From Pseudoalteromonas arabiensis (GTDB lineage Bacteria; Pseudomonadota; Gammaproteobacteria; Enterobacterales; Alteromonadaceae): a DNA stretch of 64,000 bases. A program made the position numbers and the translations under genes. The stretch spans positions 470,374 through 534,373 of the forward strand of contig NZ_LRUF01000026.1 of assembly GCF_001550155.1 (NCBI RefSeq), read 5' to 3'. Below are positions 7,014 through 14,348 of this stretch, in pieces. The number at the start of each line of letters is the position of its first letter. Position 1 is the first letter of the stretch. Below the pieces are notes generated by a model. It worked only from the letters and a program-made list of their open reading frames with translations, did not search any database and was not told the DNA's origin.

Positions 7014-8894
7014 ATGAAAGTTAATCAAATTACCCGTGACATGTTGGTCGGCGGTAAGTGTCCTATTGCCTATCGTTTTGCAGAAGTTGAGCAAGGCAGC
7101 ATCAATGTTGAAGAGCGCACAGTCACAATTTCATTTTCAAGTGAGTACGAAGTTGAACGCTGGGGCTGGTTTGAAACATTGGGTCATGAGGTAGATGAAG
7201 TTGATTTATCACGAATAGAACAAAATGGCCCATTTTTATGCGATCACAATTGGCAAGACCAACGAGGCGTAATCACTAAGGCTTGGGTAGAAAATGGCCG
7301 AGGCTACGCCGAAATAAAACTATCGCGAAATCCGTTAGGTGAACAATTACTGATAGATATGCAAGACAGCATACGAACCAATATCAGTGTTGGTTACCGA
7401 ATTTTAGAAGCCACGCTAACCAAGCGAGAAGGTGATAACGAGCATTATCGGATCACCAAGTGGCAACCTATGGAAATATCTTCCGTTTCTGTACCAGCCG
7501 ACCCCACTGTCGGGGTGGGTCGTTCAGATGAAAATAGCAATAATGTCAATATCAGAGAGGCAATCAAAATGGATGAGAACGAAATCCTAGATGACATCAC
7601 CCCGGCAGAAGATGAAACTCGTCAAACTCCGGCTCCTAATCAACAAACACAACAGCGCTCACAGCAACAAGCACCATTTAGTGCCCCAGTAAATGATGCT
7701 CAGCGTATAGCACAGACCGGTTCTCAATATGGGGCTGAAACACTTGCGAACGAATGTATCCGTGATGGTAAATCGTTTGAAGAGTTTAATTCAGCCTTAT
7801 TACGTGAGCTACAAAACAAGCGCAATGCACCTGATGCACAGTCAACAGTGTTTGACTTGGGGGTTGAGCAAAAGGACCTGCAGCGTTATAGCGTTCTTAA
7901 GTTATTCCGTGCGGTTGCAACTGGGAACTTTAAGCAAGCAGGCCTTGAGCGTGAACTATCAAATGCCATTGCTGAGCGCACAGGTAAAGACCCTGATGGT
8001 TGTTATGTAAGCCCGGAAGCATTGGGCTTTGGTATTCGTCAGCAGTTAGAGCGTCAGATGCTAATGCGCCAACAGGCTGCTGGAACCGCTGGTAAGGGTG
8101 CCGAGTTAATTGCTACTGAGCTACACAGTGAACTGTTTATTGAAGCTTTACGGGCAAAAGCAATGCTGGGTGGTTTAGGTGCTCGATATATGAGTGGTTT
8201 AGTAGGTAACTTAGATATTCCTAAGCATGCTGGCTCAGCGACATTTTATTGGGTGGGTGAAGATGGTGAAGCTACTGATTCAGATCTTAGCTTTACAACA
8301 GTTCAAATGTCACCGCATACAGTGGCTACTGCAGTGCCAATGACACGCCGTATGATGATCCAATCTACCCCTGATATCGAAGCGTTGGTTCGTAACGATA
8401 TTATGGAAGGTTTAGCGCTTGCATTAGATAGCGCTGGTATTAAAGGTACCGGTGCTGCGAATCAGCCAACAGGTATTATCAACACTGCAGGTATTGGCGC
8501 AGTTGATTTAACCGGTGGCGTTAACTGGGCAAAAATAGTTGAGTTTGAAACTGATGTAGCAGAAGCAAATGCAGATTCAGAAAGCATGGCTTACTTAATG
8601 CGCCCAAGTATGCGTGGCACTTTAAAAACCACAGAAAAGGCAGCAGGCACGGCTAAGTTTTTGTGGGGTGATGATAACCGTGTAAATGGTTATCAAGGTG
8701 TCGTAGGTACTCAAATGGACGCAGGTTCGATCTTATTTGGTGACTTCTCACAGCTTATGTTTGGTATGTGGGGAGCGCTTGATGTGGTACCTGACCGCGC
8801 CACTAAAGTTAAATCTGGTGGTTTAGTAATGCGTCTTTTCCAAGACGTTGATGTTGCGGTTCGTCACGCCCAAGCATTCAGCTACGGCTCTTAA
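7014..8894 (+). CDS. Fused prohead protease and HK97-type major capsid protein
   Basis: A 626-residue polypeptide joining two head proteins usually made separately. Residues 1 to about 175 are a prohead protease of the S78/U35 type, with His in F-L-C-D-H-N and Ser in I-S-V-G-Y. Residues 176-285 form an acidic, Gln-rich linker that could act as scaffold. Residues about 290-626 are an HK97-fold capsid protein. An internal ATG at 7569 (residue 186) has a strong AGAGAGG ribosome site at 7554-7560 and could give a separate 441-residue capsid precursor. The start has GAGGAAT upstream. Confidence 0.93.
   Translation: MKVNQITRDMLVGGKCPIAYRFAEVEQGSINVEERTVTISFSSEYEVERWGWFETLGHEVDEVDLSRIEQNGPFLCDHNWQDQRGVITKAWVENGRGYAEIKLSRNPLGEQLLIDMQDSIRTNISVGYRILEATLTKREGDNEHYRITKWQPMEISSVSVPADPTVGVGRSDENSNNVNIREAIKMDENEILDDITPAEDETRQTPAPNQQTQQRSQQQAPFSAPVNDAQRIAQTGSQYGAETLANECIRDGKSFEEFNSALLRELQNKRNAPDAQSTVFDLGVEQKDLQRYSVLKLFRAVATGNFKQAGLERELSNAIAERTGKDPDGCYVSPEALGFGIRQQLERQMLMRQQAAGTAGKGAELIATELHSELFIEALRAKAMLGGLGARYMSGLVGNLDIPKHAGSATFYWVGEDGEATDSDLSFTTVQMSPHTVATAVPMTRRMMIQSTPDIEALVRNDIMEGLALALDSAGIKGTGAANQPTGIINTAGIGAVDLTGGVNWAKIVEFETDVAEANADSESMAYLMRPSMRGTLKTTEKAAGTAKFLWGDDNRVNGYQGVVGTQMDAGSILFGDFSQLMFGMWGALDVVPDRATKVKSGGLVMRLFQDVDVAVRHAQAFSYGS
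7554..7571 (+). promoter_or_regulatory. Internal ribosome site and start codon for a capsid-only product
   Basis: AGAGAGG (7554-7560) lies 8 bases before an in-frame ATG (7569-7571) at the junction between protease domain and linker. It would uncouple abundant capsid subunit from scarce protease. Use of this start is inferred. Confidence 0.5.
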
Positions 8895-8904
8895 TCTCCC
8901 TGTA

Positions 8905-8929
8905 ATAAGGCGCTAGTTTGCGCCTTTTA
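8905..8929 (+). terminator. Terminator-like hairpin after the capsid gene
   Basis: AAGGCGC (907-913 of this kilobase) pairs with GCGCCTT (920-926) across a 6-base loop, followed by a short T run. It may attenuate transcription between head and connector genes. Confidence 0.65.
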
Positions 8930-8951
8930 CTTTATTAAAAAGGTATAAATC

Positions 8952-9203
8952 ATGGCAAAGCAAACAGTTAAAAAAGTTAATTTCCGCGTTGACCGCGGTA
9001 TTCGTATCAATGGTGAAAGTATTTATCCTGGCAAAGATAAAAAGAAACCAACGATTATCTCGATTCGTGAAACTCTGGCCAAGGAACTTGTGAATGCAAG
9101 TAAAGGCGAAATTGTAAATGATAAAGTCACCACTCAGGTGAAAGAGCCTTCGTCGGAAGATGCAGATCTTGATGCTGCATTTGGTCCAGAGGGTGAAGAA
9201 TAA
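8952..9203 (+). CDS. Small phage protein at the FI position, unknown function
   Basis: An 83-residue protein with a basic, beta-like first half (residues 1-45) and a very acidic Glu/Asp tail. It lies between capsid and FII-like genes, where lambda has the packaging accessory FI, but I see no clear similarity to FI. A head-completion role is inferred from position only. It is probably translated with the next gene, whose ATG immediately follows its stop. Confidence 0.6.
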   Translation: MAKQTVKKVNFRVDRGIRINGESIYPGKDKKKPTIISIRETLAKELVNASKGEIVNDKVTTQVKEPSSEDADLDAAFGPEGEE

Positions 9204-9485
9204 ATGAACTTTTCCGATGACCTTAATGCAGATCTGACTAATGTATTTTTTGCTGATTTTACTGATGTTAGTGTAATTGATGGCATTGAGGTTATCGGGT
9301 TTTTAGATATCAATGCATATCAATGGGCTGATGTTGATTCAAGTCAGCATATTTTTATCACTCCCCAGAGTGTCGGTTTTAATCTGCAGCGTCACGATAC
9401 ACTGACCATTTCAGGGAAGTTATACAAGTATGTTACGAAGCGCCAGCATGGCAACGTTACTCACCTAATAGTGGTACCAGGGTAA
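9204..9485 (+). CDS. Head-tail connector (lambda FII-like)
   Basis: A 93-residue head-closure protein. The C-terminal stretch R-H-D-T-L-T-I-S-G-K followed by a beta hairpin ending in H-L-I-V matches the pattern of lambda FII (RRGDTLTI then a variable hairpin and HLWL). FII caps the filled head and receives the tail. Position between capsid and Z-like genes agrees. Confidence 0.75.
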   Translation: MNFSDDLNADLTNVFFADFTDVSVIDGIEVIGFLDINAYQWADVDSSQHIFITPQSVGFNLQRHDTLTISGKLYKYVTKRQHGNVTHLIVVPG

Positions 9486-9487
9486 TT

Positions 9488-10036
9488 ATGACCATTATTA
9501 ATATAAACCATAAACAGCTCACTTATGGGATGAACGAGTTAAACAGAGATTTAAAGCGCATCACCAAAGAAGGCGATCGTGCTGTTCAATCTGTTCTGAA
9601 TCGCGGGCTTACCTCAATTAGAAAAGAAGCTGTTAAAGAGTCTGCTATTGCTTTAGCCGTGCCTCAGAAGGTGCTGCGAGAGCGTACATCAACACGCCGT
9701 GCAAGCCCTAAAAAATTACGGATTATCATTACTGCAAGGACTCGCGCTATTAACGCTGTCGTTGCCGGCGCAAAAGAAACCGATACCGGTTTGAGCTTAG
9801 GGCCCTATGAATGGGATGGTGGGTTTATCGTCACAAGCAAATACGGTAAGAGAGTGGGTGTTAAACGTTATGGTAAGAAAAGGTATCCACTTCAACCCAC
9901 TGAAATTGGTAAAAGCTTTGTACACCGAGAAGTGAAAAGAGGGCTTGAAAATGCGCGAGCGCGCTTTGAGCGTCGATATAGCCGTGAGTTAGCTAAAGAA
10001 ATAAATAAACGTTACACGCGAATATTAAGAAAATAG
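9488..10036 (+). CDS. Minor tail protein Z-like
   Basis: A 182-residue basic protein, close to lambda gpZ (192). It shows the family pattern of an N-terminal helical region with A-V-Q-S-V-L-N-R, then A-x-x-A-V-P-Q-K-V-L, and a basic C-terminus. Z proteins help complete the head-proximal end of the tail. It is 2 bases after the FII-like gene and precedes the U-like gene, the lambda order. Confidence 0.85.
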   Translation: MTIININHKQLTYGMNELNRDLKRITKEGDRAVQSVLNRGLTSIRKEAVKESAIALAVPQKVLRERTSTRRASPKKLRIIITARTRAINAVVAGAKETDTGLSLGPYEWDGGFIVTSKYGKRVGVKRYGKKRYPLQPTEIGKSFVHREVKRGLENARARFERRYSRELAKEINKRYTRILRK

Positions 10037-10038
10037 TT

Positions 10039-10434
10039 ATGGCAACCAGACAACAAATTAGAGCCAGCATCAAGCAATTAATAGCTGGCTTTTTTACAGC
10101 AACGTTTGATTTCAGACCAGCCCAATTTTACAAAGAAGAGCTGCCATGCAGTGCGGTGTTTTTTGATAGCGGTGAGTCTGTAAGGGATTTTGATGATGAT
10201 ACTGACACCAATGCGCAGTTATCACTTGAAATAATTATAGATAGCAATGGCAAGCAGGATACAGAATTAGATGTATTTGCTAGCCAAGTTGAAGCTGCCA
10301 TTCGAGCTGATAACACCTTAAATGGCTTGGTCGATGCTATTTACAGAGTCGGTTTTCAGTACGACCGAGACCCTGAATCATTAACTGCATCACTTACCTT
10401 ATTTTTTAAAGTTCAATATGAAGACGAGGACTAA
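10039..10434 (+). CDS. Tail terminator protein U-like
   Basis: At 131 residues it equals the length of lambda gpU. The protein starts with a helix (R-Q-Q-I-R-A-S-I-K), followed by alternating strands ending in L-T-L-F-F-K-V-Q-Y, the alpha/beta pattern of tail terminators. It caps the tail tube once the right length is reached. It sits directly before the tube gene. Confidence 0.8.
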   Translation: MATRQQIRASIKQLIAGFFTATFDFRPAQFYKEELPCSAVFFDSGESVRDFDDDTDTNAQLSLEIIIDSNGKQDTELDVFASQVEAAIRADNTLNGLVDAIYRVGFQYDRDPESLTASLTLFFKVQYEDED

Positions 10435-10437
10435 ACA

Positions 10438-10857
10438 ATGTTAGGCAATAAAGTAACTTTACATCGTTCAACTGATAACGGCACAGCTTATGGCGAAAAG
10501 ATTGCCAATATTGTTGACCTTCAACCAGGTGCAAAAACAGCTGAGACACATGAAAACACCACATATGGCGCTGAGCATGATTACAAAGAATATGACTACG
10601 GCTTAAAGGATGGCGGTGAATACACCTTTGTTTTTAAATATGAGCCAGGCAACAGTGATATGGAAGCGATTGCTGATGCATTAGATAACGATACGAAAGA
10701 GTATTTACAGCTTCAGTTTCCTTTGCCAATTAGTAAGTCAAAGTCATTCCGATGTTTGGTTACTGAAGTCGGCGACCAAACACCTGTTGGTGAGCATGTA
10801 AAACGCTCAATCAAGGTAAAAGTAGACGGTCCTATCGCCGAATCAGCATTGGCATAA
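10438..10857 (+). CDS. Major tail tube protein (V-like)
   Basis: A 139-residue beta-rich protein with the tail-tube pattern: G-N-K-V-T-L-H near the start, a central loop with E-Y-D-Y-G-L-K-D-G-G-E-Y-T-F, and the closing strand F-R-C-L-V-T-E-V-G. It should polymerise into the non-contractile tube. It lacks the extra Ig domain of lambda gpV (246 residues). Confidence 0.85.
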   Translation: MLGNKVTLHRSTDNGTAYGEKIANIVDLQPGAKTAETHENTTYGAEHDYKEYDYGLKDGGEYTFVFKYEPGNSDMEAIADALDNDTKEYLQLQFPLPISKSKSFRCLVTEVGDQTPVGEHVKRSIKVKVDGPIAESALA

Positions 10858-10859
10858 TT

Positions 10860-11318
10860 ATGATTGCATGGCTTAAAAGATGGCTTGCAGAGCGCGCAAT
10901 GCCAGTTGACCCGAACTTTAAACACCGACTAGTGGCCAAGCAAAAGCTTGGTCATTTTTTTATCGTGGAGTTAGGCGCGAGTGATTATGTGATCATTCAT
11001 GACATGTTAGGCCGTATCCAAGCTGAAGATACTGATGATGCAACTAAGTCTCGTGAATTAATGGGGCTTAGGTATATGGCGCTTGCCATGTCATTGAGAA
11101 CGGGCAATGGACGTATGCCATTTGATTGGCAAAATGATGTTGACCTTATGTATTTGGCAACACTACCTCACTCAAAAGTCATACCTGCTTTGGACGAAAT
11201 AGCGGCTATTTCAGGTATCGATTGGATAACGCCTAGTTTTATTCCTAAAGAAACTGATACCCAGCTAGAAGAAGTTGAGCAACCAACCCAAGAAGACTTA
11301 GACGCAAACCCCTCTTAG
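10860..11318 (+). CDS. Tail assembly chaperone G-like
   Basis: A 152-residue protein after the tube gene and before the tape measure, the place of lambda G. It is made alone or, after a -1 slip near its end, as a longer G-T fusion. Both forms chaperone the tape measure protein and are not in the virion. The acidic C-terminus, rich in Glu and Gln, leads into the slip region. Confidence 0.8.
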   Translation: MIAWLKRWLAERAMPVDPNFKHRLVAKQKLGHFFIVELGASDYVIIHDMLGRIQAEDTDDATKSRELMGLRYMALAMSLRTGNGRMPFDWQNDVDLMYLATLPHSKVIPALDEIAAISGIDWITPSFIPKETDTQLEEVEQPTQEDLDANPS

Positions 11319-11620
11319 GCCAACCGAACCGTAGATTTGCCCTGCGGTTGGCACAAAAGAATGGGGCAACCAATGTTGATGACATGCTTTTAAATATGTC
11401 ATCAACTCAATTTATAGAGTGGCAGCAATTTGCTCAGCTTGAGCCTTTTGGTGCACAAGTTGATGAATTTCAGTTAGCGGCGCTAAGGGCGCTAGTCACA
11501 AACTATCTCAGCTCCAATAAACAAAATATAAAATCCGTAAATAATTTCATGCTTAGCGCTGTTGAACGGCCAAAAGAGCGTGAGAAAACGGTGGAAGAAA
11601 TTTACCAATTATTTGGATAA
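10860..11620 (+). CDS. Tail assembly chaperone GT, predicted -1 frameshift product
   Basis: The -1 frame is open from 11279 through 11620, overlapping the G end without a plausible start of its own (TTG 11348 is internal). Its peptide reads R-F-A-L-R-L-A-Q-K-N-G, then M-L-L-N-M-S-S, then P-F-G, the T-domain pattern of lambda-like chaperones. A candidate slip heptamer A-AAC-CCC lies at 11306-11312, two codons before the G stop, and obeys the X-XXY-YYZ rule in the G frame. The fusion would be about 252 residues. Confidence 0.75.
11306..11312 (+). promoter_or_regulatory. Candidate -1 ribosomal slippery site
   Basis: A AAC CCC read in the G frame lets both tRNAs re-pair one base back on AAA and CCC. 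It is the only X-XXY-YYZ heptamer within the window where both frames are open (11279-11318). Confidence 0.6.
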
Positions 11621-11625
11621 ATATC

Positions 11626-13869
11626 ATGGCCAATGAACATAAAGTCATTTTAAGTGCTGATACCCGATCGCACCGTACAGAGTTTAATAAGTCAGTAGAA
11701 GCAAATAAAAAGTTTACGCTTTCTATTCAAAATGTATCTGACCAAACAAAGCTATTTGCCGCTAAGACTCGCACCTATTCAAATATGGCAGGTAAAGCGA
11801 TTGCTGGATTTGCAACAGTAAGTATTGCTGCATATGCGGCGATTTATAAGAAACAAGCTGAATTTATTGATCAACAAGCAAAAACGGCAGACCGCTTAGG
11901 TATATCAACAGAAGCCTTAATTGGTTTGCAGCATGCTGCTAATCAAACCGGTGCGAGCACAGAAAGCCTCAATATGGGGTTACAGCGAATGACCAGACGT
12001 ATAGGGCAAGTTGCAGCAACGGGAAGTGGTGAAGCAGCAGTGGCGCTTGAGCAATTGGGGATCTCAATTGATGAGATAAAGGATAAAAGCCCTGATCAAC
12101 AATTTGCACTCATTGCAGAAAAAATGAAAGGCATACACGAGCAAGGCCAAAAAGTATTTTTAACTCAAAAGCTATTTGATTCTGAGGGGGTGAAATTACT
12201 GAATACTCTTAACTTAGGGGCTGATGGTATTGCTGCCATGATCACTGAAGCAGAAGAGTTAGGTATTACATTTAGTCGAATTGATGCCTCAAAAGTTGAA
12301 ATGGCCAATGACTCATTTGACCGAGCAGAAAAGCTTTTATCATCGTTTGGTACAAAACTAGCTACCGAAACTGCTCCTCTTGTTGGTGCTTTATCAGATC
12401 TTTTCGTTGAAACAGCAAAAGAAGCCGGTGGCTTCGGCAAACTCGCCCAGCAGGTCATAGGAAAAGTATCAACTGGTATTGGTGTAATGGCTGACGGTGT
12501 TCATGGTTTAAAAGTTCTTTTTAATGGTGCGAAAGTCGTTGCTATGGGTTTTTCGACAGCGCTATGGCAAGGGCTGGCTTTTGTAATAAACAAAGGGATT
12601 GTCCCTTTTGCTAATAGGGTGACTAATGGCATTTTATTTCCGCTCAGAAAAGTATTAGAGCTTGCTCAGCATATTCCTGGTGTAGGTGATTCTGCAAAAA
12701 AGGCATTGGCAGAGTTAAATAAACTCGGAAATGCTGAGGGCTTTAAAACGCTGGATGAAATAGGTGAAACTGCATTCGACAGCCTTATTCAAGCGAAAGA
12801 AGATCTTCATAACTCTATGATGGAGCCGCTACCCTCAGAGCGTATAAAGGGATGGATTGAGGATGTTCAAGCAAAATTTCAAGCAGCTGCTGCAGAACAA
12901 ACAAGTAAAGGCGGAAAAACAGGCTTATCCAATTTAATTTCTTCTGATCAAAAAGCCCTAGTTGATGCGGCTAAAAAACAATATGAAAAGATTCATGAAG
13001 CACAATTGGCCATGGAAGGTAAAGAAATTGAACTTGAGAATCGTCGCTTTGAACGTCAACAGCAGCAAATGGAAAAAGAGTTCCAGTTGCTGCGTGATAA
13101 GAACCTACTAACCGCTGAAATTGAAGCATCTTATAAGCTGGCTAAGGAGCAGGCCGAAGCACAGCACCAACAAAACATAACTAACATTCAAAAAGAGCAG
13201 CAAGAAGCTAGAGAAAAGAAAGAAAAAGAACATAAAGAAAAGTTAGACAAAGAAGAAAAGACTCGTATGGATACGATGCAGCAATCATACGATAGCTTGT
13301 TTAACGTGATGAGCGGTTATTTTGATGGCATGGACAGTAAAAAAGCGAGTTATGCGAAATCAGCTATGAGTATTGGTGCTGCCATGCTTGATGATGAAAA
13401 GAGTAATTCAATACAAAGTATTTGGACGAATACCTATGACACTGCGATGAAAGCATATAACGCGCTTGCAGATATTCCTTATGTTGGACCTGTTCTTGGT
13501 GCTGCAGCTGCAGGTGTTGTTATTGCTGCCGGTGGTATGTATGCGGGTAAAGTAAGTGGCTTAGCTTCTTTCGATGGTGGTGGTTATACAGGTAACTTAC
13601 CACGTTATGGTGGTGTTGATGGTAAAGGTGGTTTCCATGCCATTTTACACGGTAATGAAACAGTTGTTGACCACAGTAAGGGGCAATCACTAGGTGCAAA
13701 TGTAACGGTGAACTTGTTTGAAGATGCGAGTAGAGCAGGTTCGACAACACGTAGTTCAGGGCCATCAGGTGAAGAAGTTATCAATATATTTGTGACGAGT
13801 ATACGCCAGGGTGGTGAAGCTTCATCCGTTCTTGAAAATACCTATGGGCTACAAAGGCAGGGGTTCTAA
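11626..13869 (+). CDS. Tail tape measure protein (H-like)
   Basis: A 747-residue protein whose length should set tail length. Residues 30-200 carry the tape-measure motif with D-R-L-G-I-S-T-E-A-L-I-G-L-Q-H-A-A (around 88-104). Two hydrophobic segments lie near 295-330. Long charged coiled coils run about 440-550 (Gln/Glu/Lys-rich). A Gly/Ala-rich hydrophobic segment lies near 620-650, with a Gly-rich tail containing G-G-Y-T-G, common near the end of these proteins. Confidence 0.95.
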   Translation: MANEHKVILSADTRSHRTEFNKSVEANKKFTLSIQNVSDQTKLFAAKTRTYSNMAGKAIAGFATVSIAAYAAIYKKQAEFIDQQAKTADRLGISTEALIGLQHAANQTGASTESLNMGLQRMTRRIGQVAATGSGEAAVALEQLGISIDEIKDKSPDQQFALIAEKMKGIHEQGQKVFLTQKLFDSEGVKLLNTLNLGADGIAAMITEAEELGITFSRIDASKVEMANDSFDRAEKLLSSFGTKLATETAPLVGALSDLFVETAKEAGGFGKLAQQVIGKVSTGIGVMADGVHGLKVLFNGAKVVAMGFSTALWQGLAFVINKGIVPFANRVTNGILFPLRKVLELAQHIPGVGDSAKKALAELNKLGNAEGFKTLDEIGETAFDSLIQAKEDLHNSMMEPLPSERIKGWIEDVQAKFQAAAAEQTSKGGKTGLSNLISSDQKALVDAAKKQYEKIHEAQLAMEGKEIELENRRFERQQQQMEKEFQLLRDKNLLTAEIEASYKLAKEQAEAQHQQNITNIQKEQQEAREKKEKEHKEKLDKEEKTRMDTMQQSYDSLFNVMSGYFDGMDSKKASYAKSAMSIGAAMLDDEKSNSIQSIWTNTYDTAMKAYNALADIPYVGPVLGAAAAGVVIAAGGMYAGKVSGLASFDGGGYTGNLPRYGGVDGKGGFHAILHGNETVVDHSKGQSLGANVTVNLFEDASRAGSTTRSSGPSGEEVINIFVTSIRQGGEASSVLENTYGLQRQGF

Positions 13870-13871
13870 GT

Positions 13872-14342
13872 ATGTTAGTCCGATACCCCAAAGACCTAAA
13901 ACTTCCCCTTGTTTCTACTCACCGACTTTCCCAAAACCCTAATTTATTAAGAACTGAAATGGCAAGTGGTCGAGCTCGGCAGCGCAAGCGCTTTCAATCA
14001 GTGCCAACGACAATGGCTGCAACGTGGAAACTGAAGGCTGATCAGGCCGTTATTTTAGAAGGGTTTGTGAAACACGGTACCAACGATGCGGTTAACTGGT
14101 TTGTTATGCCAATTCGCACACCCCAAGGCTTAATTGATCACGATGTACGCTTTATGCAAAGCCCCCTTGAGTCATGCAGTTTCAATGGCGGGTTTTGGAG
14201 TTATAGCGCAAATATCGAAATCAAAGAGCTGCAAGTAGTGAGTAGAGAAATTTATGATCTTACTACTCACTTTGGAATATTAGATCTCTCATTCCTTTTA
14301 GATGCTATAGAAGTAACTGTTAACCAAAATAAGTTTGAGTAA
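13872..14342 (+). CDS. Minor tail protein at the M position
   Basis: A 156-residue protein directly after the tape measure, where lambda has M. It contains G-R-A-R-Q-R-K-R-F, then an aromatic-rich W-K-L-K and W-F-V-M pattern typical of distal tail proteins that adapt tube to tip. The C-terminus (from about residue 120) is more AT-rich and may differ because it abuts the inserted tailspike gene. Function is inferred from position. Confidence 0.6.
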   Translation: MLVRYPKDLKLPLVSTHRLSQNPNLLRTEMASGRARQRKRFQSVPTTMAATWKLKADQAVILEGFVKHGTNDAVNWFVMPIRTPQGLIDHDVRFMQSPLESCSFNGGFWSYSANIEIKELQVVSREIYDLTTHFGILDLSFLLDAIEVTVNQNKFE

Positions 14343-14348
14343 ATAAAT

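Noticed and set aside
11348..11620. Separate 90-residue gene starting at TTG
   Set aside because: No ribosome site, and the frame is open upstream into the G gene; better explained as the -1 frameshift extension.
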